64,000 bases of DNA from Apodemus sylvaticus. Taxonomy: Eukaryota; Chordata; Mammalia; Rodentia; Muridae. The DNA lies in contig NC_067483.1 in assembly GCF_947179515.1 (NCBI RefSeq), positions 85,839,072 to 85,903,071 on the forward strand. Reading direction: 5' to 3'. A model generated the notes under the pieces. It saw only the letters and a program-made list of their open reading frames with translations. It made no database searches and was not told the DNA's origin. A program made the translations under genes and the position numbers. Below, piece by piece: positions 45,095 to 54,870 of this stretch (its first letter is position 1; each line of letters opens with the position of its first letter).

Positions 45095-46870
45095 ATGTTT
45101 ATTCTTTACAGTATATTTTTATTATTTTTCCTATTCTCCAACTCCTTCCAAATTCTCACTGGAATTCCACTCTCTACCCACCTATCTTTGTATTCTCTCT
45201 CTTATAAGAAAGAGAAAAAAGCCATAAAAGCATAGATCTCATTTGTGTTAGACAACTTCTACTGAGTATGGTTGATAGACTCAGTGTTTACTGGGTGTAT
45301 TAGTATATTCCATTGAAGAAAACTGTTTGTCCTGCATCTAGAAGCTATCATTTTGGAAGCACTTCTTTGCCCACTTTCCCTCTTTTGCATTGGGATTTTG
45401 TCAGGTTTGAGCTGTCTTAAGTCTTGGAAATGTCACAGTTTCTGTGAGTTCCTATGTGCATCTTCCTCTTGTGTCTGGAAAATGCTATTTAAAAAAAAAT
45501 ATTCAAGACCTTTTACTCTTTAACCCCACCCCCACCCCTTTCCACATGGATCCCTGACCCTCTGCAGAAGGGTGAAACAAAGATCCCATTTAGGGCTGAG
45601 TACTCCAAATCCTCTCACCTGCTGCATATTGTCTTGCTTTCTGTCTTTGCATTAATTACCATCTACTGCCAGAAGCTTCTCCACTGAAGACTGAGCAATA
45701 ATTCACCGACTTATGGTGTAGTGATTTGAATGAAAATGATTCCATACACTCATAAGGAGTGGCACTATTGGGAGGTGTGGCCTTGTTGGAGTAGGTGTGG
45801 CCTAGTTGGAAGAAGTGTGTCCCAAGCCAGGTCCAGTGACATTTTTTCTTCCTGCTACTTGCTAATCGAGATATAGAACTCTCAACTGCCTCTCCAGCAC
45901 CATGTCTGCCTCATGCTGCTATGCTCCCCACCATGATGATAATGGACTAAACCTCTAAAGTGTAAGCCAGCTCCAACGAAATGCTGTCCTTTATAAGAGT
46001 TGCTGTGGTCACGGTGTCTCTTCACAGCTATAGAATCCTAACTAAGACATAGACATAGGGGTATACCGATATATCATTAGGAATCATTTTATTCCTATGC
46101 TCATTTAGCAGAATAATAGAGGTAGGTTTCCAGAGGCCCATGACTTGAGTGGGTCTTAAGCCTCCCCTCTCCCCCCCAAAAAGTGGGTGGTTAATCCTCT
46201 AACACCCATGCCACTGTTGAATCAGTGAGGACATCTTGCAGGCAGGCCATCACTAAAGCTCACAGGGTTTGGAGCCGGGTGAGATTGAGCTCGATGAGAT
46301 TTCTCTTCTGTACTATGCTTAGAATCTTCTAGCACTATGAACACTAGCTAATAGGGTGAATCTTCTAGTTGAGTACCACTTAGATTTCTCCATTTTCTGT
46401 GACATAAGTGTGTGGTGTCTTCAGCAATAACATCTTACCAAGTTGGAGATAGCCTGTGGGGTTTGGGGAGCCTGTCGGACCCCTTTGGCTAGTGACTCAG
46501 AAAGGTGTAACCCATTCTTACTACTGAAAGTTTTATTTGGCAACAAATAATATCTACTTGTTGTATTGTCTCCCTCATAATATAGTGACTATTTAAATTC
46601 CTTTTATACATGTATATATTTTATGAAGTTTCTACAGTAGTAGATTTTCAAATAGCTTTTTAAAAGGTATTTATAATGTTAGTTGTTCACACCCATATTC
46701 CCTCCTCTACTCTGTCCTCCCTTCTCCCACCCCATGTAATCCTTGTAATTCCCCCTTTACCCATGTCTAACACTATATTCCATTTCCCTTCCTTGGAAGA
46801 CCCTCCCATGATGACTTTCTTATCTCATAATTCTGTTTCATTTTATAGTACCCGACACATTTATTTGATT
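45095..46870 (-). mobile_element. rodent L1 3' UTR region, split by an LTR
   Basis: Segments 45100-45310, 45540-45716, 46050-46560 and 46640-46820 follow the reverse complement of a rodent Lx-like L1 3' UTR (acagtatatttttattattt, gatcccatttagggctgagt, tatatcattaggaatcattt, catgccactgttgaatcagt, gtgtggtgtcttcagcaata). The same family occurs at 60250 and 63080 in the same orientation. Non-coding. Confidence 0.72.
45717..46049 (+). mobile_element. solitary ERVL/MaLR-type LTR
   Basis: tgtagtgatttgaatgaaaa through cctaactaagaca. TG...CA termini, with ccatgatgataatggactaa and gttgctgtggtcacggtgtc inside. Related to the copies at 57898 and 61893. Splits the L1 above. Confidence 0.75.
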
Positions 46871-46943
46871 ACTTTTGAACTCTGTCCTTGTTGTTGACAT
46901 TTCTGTTTTGTGTTTCTTGAAATTACATTTTCATCTCCTTTTT

Positions 46944-47083
46944 GTTTGTTTTTGAGATGGACTCTCATGTAGCCGAGACTGGCTTTGAACTTTCTGTGTA
47001 GGAGAGGGTTTGAGCTCCTGCTGATCTCTTGCCTCCATTTCCCAAATGCTTTGGATTGCAAGTGTGTACTGCCACATCTGGTG
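46944..47083 (-). mobile_element. diverged B1/B4-type SINE
   Basis: tttttgagatggactctcat, gtagccgagactggctttga, then a degraded 5' half. Confidence 0.65.
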
Positions 47084-47099
47084 TGTTCATCTCTTTTGG

Positions 47100-48832
47100 T
47101 GTTTTCCTATATCTCCCTTTCAGTTTTCTTTCTTCCTAAGCCTCCTTTTCTTTCAGTGCTAAGGCCTGGACCTTTTCTTGCCTGTGTTCCCTTTTCTCTG
47201 TTTTCCATCTCTGGAAGCATCACTGTTCCTAGGGCTGCAGCATCAGCAGCCTGACTTCCTCACAACGGCCAGCATCCCAGCCCATCTAGAAGCCATCTGG
47301 AGCTCTGTGGTGCCCACCTGGCCCCTTCTGCTGTGTTCCCACGTTCCTGGCACCAGCGCTGTGAGAAAGTAGCATGGTCGATTGCTTAGTCTCTGTGTAT
47401 CCAGCCTTGTGTATCATTCCGGCTGTGGGAAACAGGGAAGCTGAGTCATCAGGACATCTGCTGCGATTGCCCTTTCTCCCCATTACACGGACTTGGGGAC
47501 TTTCCATCCCTGCTGGTGTTCAGATTTGAACCCAGGGCCTCACACATGGAGAGCTCTTGAAATAGATTCATTTCACTTCACTACTATATAAAGAAACATT
47601 TAGAAAGCCTGGCATTTAAATGCCACCTTCCTGTCCCTTCCTCATCTTCTCTTCTCTTTTCCTATCAGCCTCCTTCTGTTGCCTTTAGTGTGTTTCCACT
47701 GAAGGTAACTTAGTGATCTGCTTTCTCTGCCTGTATGTCCATCTGCCATTTAGCAGGGCATGCTCCTCATCTTCAGAGAGCCAGAAACTTCTGCTTCTCA
47801 AGACACAAGCCCAGTGCTCAACCAGTCAGTTACAAACCCGGCTCTTACAATAGTGGAGGCAGTAGTTCACATTGCTGCCTTCATTGATGTCTCCAGAGGA
47901 AGAAAAAGAGGCTCTGTCCTTTTCATATACTTTTCTGTCTTCAAGGAGAGCTCATGTCCAGCCCCGTTTCCACTTTCCTGAGCACTGTTGATGTTCTATC
48001 TATCTAGATCTATCTGTCCAGACCTTCCAAATTTTCAAGTGCAGTGGGCATAGACCAAAGCTAGTGTTTTGCAAAGTCTGATTCCATCCCATGATTTCTT
48101 ACAGGTTTTATAGTTTGAGCAACAATGTGGAGATTCCTGTATGCATGGACCTTGTGAGGGTGGTCTTTGGGTCTCATGACCACTGAAAGGATGTTTCTTT
48201 TGTAGTTTAAGTGTGTTTACAGAAGCAGATGTGGGTAGCCATTGGGACATTCTTCCGTTAGCAAACGCGGTCAACTATTTCTACAGATGGCTTTGTAAGC
48301 ATTGCTTTTTCAAGATAAGAGGAGCATTCAACTGAAACAAGCAGGAGTACAAGCAGAGTGAAGTAAAATTTAACCCAGTCCGTCTCCTCTTCCTCCTGTA
48401 GCCCCGCCCCCAGGCTACCCCAGTGCAAGGCTACACTTAGGTTGTGCTGGTGTGTATTAGTGTACTAAATGGTTAACCTATATTCTCTTTCCTTCACCAT
48501 CAGAGTTAAATAACAGGTAAAGCCAGCCATCAAGTGGCAGACATTCCTTCTTCCTCCCCTCATGTTGTCCTGATTCCTTCTCTGGAGCTTTGAGATTTTG
48601 AACTAGTCAGGGCTTGATTTGCTAGTCAGTGAAAACCTTGGCCTGCCTTGGTTCTTGTGCCTTTTTCTTTTCCCAGGAAGTTTCTCATATATTTGTGAGC
48701 CTATATTTAAGTGAGGTGGTTTGCTATGCTCCCTGTGATCTGAAATAATTTAGATCATTATTTGATAATTTATACTACAGTTGCCTCTCCAGAATTTATA
48801 TTCTAAAACTTTTCACAACGTTTTTTTTCTAG
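47100..48832. other. low-repeat intron before the exon
   Basis: No repeat I can name apart from possible short ID-like traces near 47515-47560. Ends in the branch/polypyrimidine region (gttttttttctag) of the Efcab2 acceptor. Confidence 0.5.
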
Positions 48833-48905
48833 AGAGATTGGGACAATTATCAGGTCATTAGGATGCTGCCCGACTGAAGGAGAGCTGCATGACTTCATTG
48901 CAGAG
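48833..48905 (+). CDS. Efcab2: Efcab2 (DRC8) coding exon, end of EF-hand 1
   Basis: This 73-bp exon supplies the third base of the split Arg codon and then EIGTIIRSLGCCPTEGELHD followed by FIAE. The sequence agrees closely with EFCAB2/DRC8 as I remember it. It gives the Glu at loop position 12 (bidentate ligand position) and the exiting helix of EF-hand 1, then the linker to the next helix. Acceptor: gttttttttctag ending at 48832. Donor: gag|gtaggt at 48906, close to consensus. The exon ends on a codon boundary (phase 0). The next expected block (an acidic EEEE...TGYIRFEKF-type segment) is not found downstream to 64000, so the following intron exceeds 15 kb. A CCAA/CCAG array begins 53 bp after the donor. 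Confidence 0.96.
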
Positions 48906-48958
48906 GTAGGTACGTGGGTGAGGAAGGGTCACTGAGCTGGCTCTAGAACTTGTCATGC

Positions 48959-49069
48959 AGACCAACCAACCAGCCAACCAGCCAACCAGCCAACCAGCCA
49001 ACCAGCCAACCAGCCAACCAGCCAACCAGCCAACCAACCAACCAACCAGCCAACCAACCAACCAACCAA
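48959..49069. repeat. (CCAA)n / (CCAGCCAA)n array next to the exon donor
   Basis: ACCA tetramers with a CCAGCCAA octamer higher-order repeat (about 8 octamers), flanked by plain CCAA units. Pure C/A on the + strand. The Trp/Leu/Val/Gly frames on the minus strand are its translation and not genes. Confidence 0.95.
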
Positions 49070-49074
49070 AACAA

Positions 49075-50152
49075 CCCTTACCTCAAACTGAAAATTCCCT
49101 AAATTACTGAGGGTTTTGTTTGAGAGTGTTAGAATAGCTGTGTGCATAAGTCAGCAATGGAACTTGGAAGCATTTTGATCAAGTCGTGAAGGCAACTGTT
49201 GATAGTTTTTAAATTAGTTGAAAATAGGCCAGTGAAGATAAGGAAATCTGACCACGTGGAGAAAGACCAATAACAGATGTATTTAATAATAATAATGTTG
49301 GTCCACAGGGTGTGCAGAGAGACTAGTTTTTATTTACTTGAGGAAATAAAACTAAGCTTCAGAATAGATAATAATAATAATAATAAATAGACTACAGAAT
49401 ATACTTAAATAAAAAAAAAAATGGAGTTGCCCATGATAAAGTTAACTATTGCCAAACAGAATTCTCCAGGAAAGCCAGTTTCAATGGGTATCATAATAAA
49501 GATTCAGTTTTAATCTGGTTAAGAATATTAATCAGCCTAAAATTGTAAAAATTATTATTCATAATAATAACAAAATTAACAACTTTAGTTACAAGATTTT
49601 GATTGATTTTCCTTTGTGGTTATAGATTAGTTGAAATGGGTAAGCATTTCTGACCCGAGGAGACTGGTGGTTCTGCCTTCCTCCCTAGGGAACAAAGATA
49701 TGATTGGCTGGAGTTACTTTCCTTATAAGGCAGGGAAGAGAGGCTAAACAATAGGAGAATCATTAACAAGTTAACATCAAGTTACTCCAGGCAAGTCCTC
49801 TCCCCCACAAAGATTAAAACAGAAGGATTCAGTACCCACTGAAACTTGGTTTCCTGGGGAACTCTGTTTGGCTGTGTTTAACTTCATTACAGGTGACTCC
49901 ATTTTTTTCTTTTTAAGTCTGTTCTTTGGGACCTAGTGTAGGAGCTTAATCCCAAAGTCTATTGTAATCATTTGCTGTGTGAGCTGAGGCTAGGAGAACG
50001 GAAATGTGGATGAACAGTCCATGCCCAAGGGAGCTTCATACTCCATTTTGCTTTCCAGAAAGATCTCTGATTCAACCTTAAGTGAAAGTTTTAGTTGAAC
50101 AAAGAGAGACTGTCAGGGGGAAAAAGCTGCCTGGGCCACCAGCTGGAGAGAC
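49075..50152. other. AT-rich intron, possible unrecognised repeat
   Basis: Contains several ATA/AAT short repeats (about 49285-49390) and a stretch 49630-50140 that has the feel of an LTR or repeat interior, but I cannot assign it. Confidence 0.4.
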
Positions 50153-50713
50153 CTCTAACAGAGCTGCTGCTCTAACAGAGGTGATGCTCTAACAGAGCTG
50201 CTGCTCTAACAGAGGTGCTGCTCTAACAGAGGTGCTGCTCTAACAGAGGTGCTGCTGTAACAGAGCTGCTGCTGTAACAGAGCTGCTGCTCTAACAGGGG
50301 TGCTGCTCTAACAGGAGTGCTGCTCTAACAGGGGTGCTGCTCTAACAGGGGTGCTGCTCTAACAGGGGTGCTGCTCTAACAGGGGTGCTGCTCTAACAGG
50401 GGTGCTGCTCTAACAGGAGTGCTGCTCTAACAGGGGTGCTGCTCTAACAGGGGTGCTGCTCTAACAGGGGTGCTGCTCTAACAGGAGTGCTGCTCTAACA
50501 GGGGTGCTGCTCTAACAGAGCTGCTGCTCTAACAGGAGTGCTGCTCTAACAGGGGTGCTGCTCTAACAGGGGTGCTGCTCTAACAGAGCTGCTGCTCTAA
50601 CAGGGGTGCTGCTCTAACAGGGGTGCTGCTCTAACAGGGGTGCTGCTCTAACAGGGGTGCTGCTCTAACAGGGGTGCTGCTCTAACAGAGCTGCTGCTCT
50701 AACAGGGGTGCTG
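50153..50713. repeat. 17-bp minisatellite, 33 units
   Basis: Unit ctctaacaggggtgctg; 561 bp is exactly 33 x 17. Three unit types alternate: cagagctgctg, cagaggtgctg (mostly at the left end) and caggggtgctg / caggagtgctg (the body of the array). The period is not a multiple of 3, so it cannot encode a stable protein repeat. Intronic, 1.25 kb after the second Efcab2 exon. Confidence 0.97.
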
Positions 50714-51070
50714 CTCTCTCTTTCCTTGGGGGAGTGGGAGGTTGTTGGAGTATTAACAAGGGGTGAGAAAGAAAAGCAAAGAAGTAGAATTTGTCCTATC
50801 TTTTTGAAACTTGGTAGAGTCGTTTATTAAAAAGGAGTTTGGGATTTCAGGTTGATGTAGATAAACTTGAAGTAGTAAAACTGATGCTACAGGATTTACT
50901 AATAAGTTTGCTTAGGAAATATTAAGTTACATAAAAGTGAAATTTAGCTAAAGGAGTGCTTCCAGGATGACTAGAAGATAAGTACTATGCTCACCAGACT
51001 TGCTAGAAACTGTAGGAATGAAAAACTTGTACCATAATTGAAGTTTAGGGATGTTAAGAAAGTTTCTCCA

Positions 51071-51197
51071 GGGGCTGGAGAGATGGCTCAGTGGTTAAGA
51101 GCACTGACTGCTTTTCTAGAGGTCCTGAGTTCAATTCCCAGCACCCACATGGTGGCTCACAACCATCTGTAATGGGATCTGATGCCCTTTTCTGGTC

Positions 51198-51235
<38 letters not shown>

Positions 51236-51259
51236 CACACACACACACACATATAAATG

Positions 51260-51301
<42 letters not shown>

Positions 51302-51310
51302 CATTTAAAA
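51071..51310 (+). mobile_element. B2 SINE with (GT)(TA)(CA)(TA) expansion
   Basis: ggggctggagagatggctca, cagcacccacatggtggctc, aatgggatctgatgcccttt: a young B2 body. The 3' part holds (GT)n, (AT)n, (AC)n and again (AT)n blocks (51196-51295) before aaatacatttaaaaaag. Confidence 0.95.
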
Positions 51311-52084
51311 AAGTGTATCCAACATTTATTTACCGAGATTGACCTTCAGTGAGGCTCTATTTCTATAGAAAAAGGAGAAAACCAACTTAGTCCTGGCCAT
51401 TAGGCTCATCCCATATCAACAAACAAACCTCTAAGGGCCGTTCAAGGGGTGCACAGGGTCACACCCCTGCCATTAGGGCTCTGTGCTCTTACCAGGAAAA
51501 GCACAGTTGTGCCAGATGGAGAAGATGAAACTGGGTAGCAACTCTTCACAAAGCACAACACTGGTGCACTGAAGAAATAGGAAGAACAATTCTGGAAATA
51601 CATTCGCTGTGTAAGTCTCCCATCTGTCCAAGTGGCCAGACTTGCACTCTCCTGACTGTTTAAATTGTTCAGAGTGGAACATGGGGCCTGGACCCGAATG
51701 GGGTTTAAGGACAACAGCATATGCGAGATGCAGAAGCGTTGTAAGATCCATCAGTTAGTCAGATTGTGGGTTCAGGGCCAGCTCCCCTTTGAGCATTAGC
51801 CACAGCTGGATGAGTGCTATATTAGATGCTCTTCTTTTATGAGTCTCTAAGTGTGCAGAGTGATTGGGGAGGCAGTTAGTTCTAGAACAGGGCGAGCCAC
51901 GTCATTTCTATGACTATCAACCTCTCTATAGTAACGACTACTTCAGAGTATATCTCAAAGATACAGTAAATAATATATCACAAGCCAATTTTCAATGGAA
52001 AAACACTGTAAAGGTCAAGTAGTTTAAACTTAGGAGGACCGTTGCTCAGATAGCAGCACCTTGGCAACTCTTAGTTGTTTCACA
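51311..52084. other. unannotated intron
   Basis: No exon or repeat assigned. Two overlapping 92-codon minus-strand frames (51442-51751) have no family resemblance I can see. Confidence 0.4.
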
Positions 52085-52520
52085 TTGCTGTGCTCACAGT
52101 ACCTGACAGAGACGGCCTGAGGGAGCAAAGACTTGTTTGGTGCATGGTTTTAGTGCGGTGGTTGTCATCCTTCCTGATTCTATGACCCTGACTCTTTAAT
52201 ACAGTTCCTCATGTATTATCTTCATTACTACTTCATAACTAAGTTTGCTACTGTTATGAATCATATTGTGAATATTTTTTGGGAGCTAGAGGTTTGCCAA
52301 AGGGATGGCCCTCCACAGGTTGAGAACCACTGTTTTAGAAGGTTCCAGTCTACTGTCACCGGAAAAGCCCAGTAGAGCGGCTCGGTTCATGGTGTACCAG
52401 AGAAGCTGGAAGCAGGTGTGGGTGTAACCTTCAAAGGCCACCCCAGCCACCCGTGTCTACCGGGCTTCACCCTCTAAAGGTTCCATGGCCTTCCCCAGAT
52501 AGTGCCACCAGCTGGGTAAC
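52085..52520 (-). mobile_element. ERVL/MaLR-like LTR fragment, interrupted
   Basis: cacattgctgtgctcacagt, agacttgtttggtgcatggt, then (after the hAT insertion) tagaaggttccagtctactg. Resembles the rodent LTR family read in reverse. Confidence 0.5.
52156..52332. mobile_element. URR1-like hAT-Charlie MITE with 8-bp TSD
   Basis: Ends cggtggttgtcatcc and ggttgagaaccactg form terminal inverted repeats with a few mismatches. Interior ctttaatacagttcctcatg and cttcataactaagtttgcta fit the rodent URR1 family as I recall it. Flanks ttttagtg (52148-52155) and ttttagaa (52333-52340) are a decayed 8-bp duplication. Removing the element restores the LTR fragment sequence ggttttagaaggttccag. Confidence 0.8.
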
Positions 52521-52822
52521 GGGTGAGAGCATGAGCCTGTGTGGGATTGCAGACACACCCCATGGCAGCGGCAGTGGCTTCTCATTACTATTTTGAAAGA
52601 TTTAGTAAGAAATTATAAGTTCTAAGAAAGCATTGTTTTTCTACTTTAGAATTTTAAAAGCGTTTGAATAAAAATGAGGAGAAAGGCCTGTTTTTCCTGT
52701 GAACCCACCTAATCCCCCACCTGAGTTCTTGTTCCAGTGATTGGTTTAAAATGTTTGCTCATAAAGCTGGAACTAGTGCTGGGAAAGGCAGAAAGACACT
52801 GGGAGGAAGACAGGAAGTTGAT

Positions 52823-52962
52823 CCCTGCACTTGGGAGGCAGAGGCAGGCAGATTTCTGAGTTTCAGGCCAGCCTGCTCTACAGAGTGAGTTCCAGGGTAG
52901 CCAGGGCTACAAAGGAAAACCTTGTCTCTAGAAAATCAAAACTAAAACAAACAAAAAAGAAT
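52823..52962 (+). mobile_element. 5'-truncated B1 SINE
   Basis: cacttgggaggcagaggcag through ccttgtctctagaaaatcaa, with an AAAC tail. Missing the first about 35 bases. Confidence 0.9.
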
Positions 52963-53096
52963 CAGTGTGTGCCCAGTAAACAGAAAAGAAGTAAGACAAG
53001 ACCAGGAAAGGAGAATGTGTGTCTTAATATGTGTTAGGAATCTGAAAAACCCTACCCAGATCATCAAAGCATCACAAAAGCCACTTATTCTTATTC

Positions 53097-53116
53097 ACAC
53101 ACACACACACACACAC
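53097..53116. repeat. (CA)n microsatellite
   Basis: Short CA array directly next to the left arm of the inverted pair. Confidence 0.9.
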
Positions 53117-53302
53117 AATTAGTCTGTAAATACATTGAAACTTGTATCTGGAAATTAAATTCTCTAGCTTTCATGTGCTTGAATTTTAGAGCAGATACAT
53201 CTCTAACTTTTAGCATTTTCAGCTCTTTGCTTCCCGAAGATCAGAAACCTCCTGAAATAGATGCTTTAAAATCCTTCAACACTGATTCATCTGTTTAATA
53301 TT
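53117..53302 (+). repeat. inverted-pair arm A, about 186 bp
   Basis: Aligns by eye with the reverse complement of 54163-54353, sharing gctttcatgtgcttgaattt, agatacatctctaactttta and gattcatctgtttaatat. I do not recognise it as a known transposon. Part of an inverted duplication about 860 bp apart. Confidence 0.85.
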
Positions 53303-53673
53303 CTGAGATTAGCACTGGTTGAAGTAATCCCTGCCTGTATAGGATGTTATGAAGCTAGCAGCTGTGACAAGGAAGGGCTAGTGTGAGTCTTAGTGCTCAC
53401 AGGCTTCCCAGCAGAGGAAAGAGACTACTTAAAGGTCTATATTCTTACAATTATAACTTGCACAGAATTATAGAGAATTTAAACTAATTACACAGGAAAG
53501 GTAAAGGATGTCTCAAAAAAGGCCTTGTGTACCTGATTATTGATTTAGGCTTCAGAACTAAGACAGGATTGCGCTTTTACTGGGGAAATGCCCTCAGCCA
53601 CCATCTCCTCCACAGGTGCCTGCAGTGGGTGGGGGGGGGCAGGGTCTTTCTTGGACCCTCTGTTTTTTGTTTT

Positions 53674-53870
53674 TTGTTTTTTTTTTTTTTTTTTTTTAAA
53701 GATTTACTTATTATATGTAAGTACGCTTTAACTGTTTTCAGACACTCCAGAAGAGAGCATCAGGTCTCATTACAGATGGTTGTGAGCCACCATGTAGTTG
53801 CTGGGGTTTGAACTCAGGACCTTTGGAAGAGCAGTCAGTGCTCTTAACAGCTGAGCCATCTCTCCAGCCT
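53674..53870 (-). mobile_element. B2 SINE with TSD
   Basis: Poly-T tail (53667-53697), then aaagatttacttattatatg, attacagatggttgtgagcc, gaactcaggacctttggaag, gagccatctctccagcc. Flanks ggaccctctgtttt (about 53655-53668) and ggcccctctgtttt (about 53871-53884) are a one-mismatch duplication. Confidence 0.95.
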
Positions 53871-53928
53871 GGCCCCTCTGTTTTGTTAATGTACTGTGTT
53901 CTCGAAAGCATATCTCAGCATTTCCTTG

Positions 53929-53982
53929 TGTATTAGTCAGGGTTCTGTAGAGTAACAGAACTTACAGAATCTCTCTCCCTTT

Positions 53983-54022
<40 letters not shown>

Positions 54023-54869
54023 CATAATATCACACATATGCATATCATCTATATATGCACATATACACACATATACATGTATATACTATATACACACATA
54101 TACATGTACATGATATATACTGTATTCATACATATATACATATCAACTATATATATATATATATATTAAACAGATGAATCAATGTTGAGGGATTTTAAAA
54201 CTGATCTATTTCAGGAAGCAAGAGAAATTTAAGCTGATCTATTTCAAGAGCTGAGAAATTTAAAAGTTAGAGATGTATCTGCCCTAAATTTCAAGCACAT
54301 GAAAGCTAGAGAATTTAATTTTCAAATAAAAGTTTCAATGTTTTTGCAGAATAACATTGTGTTTATATATATGTTTGTGTATATATATACATATATACAC
54401 ATCATATGAATTTATTAAAATGACTTACAGCTGGGCTACGGTCTAGCTAATCCAACAGTGACTGCCTATGAATGGAATATCCCAGAATCCAGTAGGTGTC
54501 AGTCCATCAGGCTGATGTGTCAGTTGGTCTTTAGTCTATGCCAGAATCCCAAAAAAGCGGGTTCTAATGCAAAGAAGGAATGGACTTGCTAATCAGGTTG
54601 AGAGCAAGCAGGCAAAGAGAGAGAGCTTCCTTCTCCCGTGGTCCTTATATACGCTGCCCAGCAGAGCATGTGCTCCACATAAAGTTAGGTCTTCCTGCCT
54701 CCAAAGACATGGATTAAAGTACTGTCTTCCTATCTCAAAGATCCAGATTAAAAGTGGATCTTCCCAGTTTAAATGAATAAGAAAAAAATTTCATCACAGA
54801 TGTGCCCAGCCATTTGGGTTTTAGTTAATTCTGGGTGCAGTCAAGTTAATAACCAAGAATAGCATCACA
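53929..54869 (-). mobile_element. rodent LTR with promoter signals, interrupted in its R/U5 part
   Basis: Read on the minus strand it starts tgtgatgctattcttggtta (54869) and ends actaatacaca (53929), i.e. TG...CA. It carries a TATA box gcgtatataagg (about 54643-54654) and an AATAAA signal (54411-54416, + strand tttatt). The part between the AATAAA and the end has been expanded by TA/CA microsatellites and by arm B of the inverted pair. Solitary, no internal region. Confidence 0.75.
54163..54353 (-). repeat. inverted-pair arm B, about 190 bp
   Basis: Reverse-complement relative of 53117-53302. It lies inside the AT/GT-rich microsatellite of the LTR at 53929-54869. Contains a small internal duplication (gatctatttcagg / gatctatttcaag, then a[a/g]aaattta). 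Confidence 0.85.
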
Positions 54870-54870
54870 C

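Larger units (their letters stand above)
22450..48832 (+). other. Efcab2: Efcab2 intron, 26,383 bp
   Basis: Lies between donor gtttgg at 22450 and acceptor ttttttttctag ending at 48832. It is a phase-2 intron splitting the EF-hand 1 loop between residues 11 and 12. It holds most of the window's L1, LTR and SINE insertions and the Marcksl1 pseudogene. I see no additional in-frame exon inside it. Confidence 0.93.

Noticed and set aside
48858..49147. Trp-Leu-Val-Gly repeat proteins on the minus strand
   Set aside because: Pure translation of the CCAA/CCAG array antisense to an Efcab2 exon.
50153..50713. CRISPR-like array or coding repeat
   Set aside because: 17-bp head-to-tail units with no spacers, and a period not divisible by three.
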